NCBI GenBank assembly: GCA_037043015.1
Contig: CM073324.1
Span: 18,361,097-18,425,096 of the forward strand
Length of the DNA stretch: 64,000 bases
Direction: 5' to 3'
Origin: Bryum argenteum
Taxonomy: Eukaryota; Streptophyta; Bryopsida; Bryales; Bryaceae
Shown: piece by piece, positions 63,439 through 64,000 of the stretch
Layout: each line of letters opens with the position of its first letter
Numbering within the stretch: the stretch's first letter is position 1
The notes under the pieces: generated by a model
Seen by the model: the letters and a program-made list of their open reading frames with translations, nothing else
Told to the model about the DNA's origin: nothing
Database searches by the model: none
Program-made: the position numbers and the translations under genes

Positions 63439-64000
63439 AAAGTACCTAAATGGTCCTGATGGTGGTGATATCGGGCCACATATGTCAACCTGAATGCGAT
63501 TGAGGAAAGGTTCAAGCTCTTTATCTTTTATTTCTTTTGCTGGACGTAGTATGAGTTTGCCCCGAGAGCATGCCAGGCATGACTCGGGTAGCCTTGATGA
63601 AATTTTGATGTTTCATTTGCCGATTTTAATATATTTTTCAAAGATTCTTGTTGAGGGATGACCCAGGCGGTCGTGCCAAAAGTCCGCCATCATCGGTGAT
63701 CTCTCCCGTAAGTGCAATAAACTCGTTGGTTGCTATTTCAAATTCGATAAGGCCATTGTCAGTATAATAAAACTTCTCTGCACAATTTCCATGTTCATTC
63801 GTAAGGGTCTTGAACCTTTCCCCTTTTGTGAATATGTGTGTGTTGATCTCATAGCCACTGTTAAACACATCATTCTCGCATAAAACTTGTCTTCTTGCCG
63901 TCGGAATAAGAAGAGCTCTTTCAGCATAGATGCGAGTGCCTCCAGGTAAAATAAACGTAGCTGGTCCTGATCCACGTACAATGAGATTTAAACCACTCAT
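63439..64000 (-). pseudogene. Copia protease end and GAG-pre-integrase region, frameshifted
   Basis: The frame 64000-63638 contains SGPATFILPGGTRIYAERAL, like the region after the protease of plant copia elements. The GAG-pre-integrase motif WHDRLGHPSTR can be read near 63684, but in another frame, so a one-base shift lies close to 63690. Further downstream, CLACSRGKL supplies the zinc-finger cysteines after a stop at about 63615. The frame is open at the window edge. Confidence 0.75.

Overview
The window comes from a land-plant nuclear genome. It holds GT-AG-spliced genes of plant families (a LigB extradiol dioxygenase, a plastid-type 3-isopropylmalate dehydrogenase with 11 exons, a protein with the plant Lzipper-MIP1 coiled coil), Ty1/copia retrotransposons with a Met-tRNA primer site, telo-box motifs and tRNA-derived SINEs. 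Genes sit in small islands separated by AT-rich DNA full of transposons. I cannot name the species; a bryophyte or other non-seed plant would fit but is not proven.

Gene islands: 3.7-6.0 kb (LigB, +), 7.8-11.6 kb (IPMDH, +), 12.9-15.3 kb and 22.9-26.3 kb (two minus-strand genes sharing a C-terminal module) and 54.5-54.7 kb (a small predicted membrane protein, +). A possible secreted acidic protein lies at 2.1-2.5 kb. An inverted, decayed fragment of the LigB gene, with intron sequence, lies at 56.5-57.0 kb.

The most striking content is a piggyBac-type transposon system from about 18 to 53 kb. A 4.95-kb element (34934-39883) has TTAA ends, a 17-bp terminal inverted repeat and a spliced transposase gene with a recognisable DDE domain, broken by one in-frame stop and one frameshift. 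Around it are at least eight families of short, non-coding elements that also end in TTAACCC-type repeats. Several share an off-centre GGGCAGCC motif at one end only, as does the large element. They insert into one another at TTAA. In three places a copy has landed in the second TTAA inside another copy's terminal repeat, and removing the inserts restores or closely approaches the family length (370, about 378 and about 272 bp). One block is nested four deep (40.3-43.5 kb).

Other repeats are about eleven copies of a tRNA-derived SINE (two complete with target duplications), Tourist-like MITEs, a 127-bp fold-back and a palindrome with a TTAA element in its loop. The last 6.5 kb hold degenerate copia elements around a 1-kb compound tetranucleotide microsatellite. 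Exon limits were read by eye from splice consensus and reading phase. No similarity search was run.
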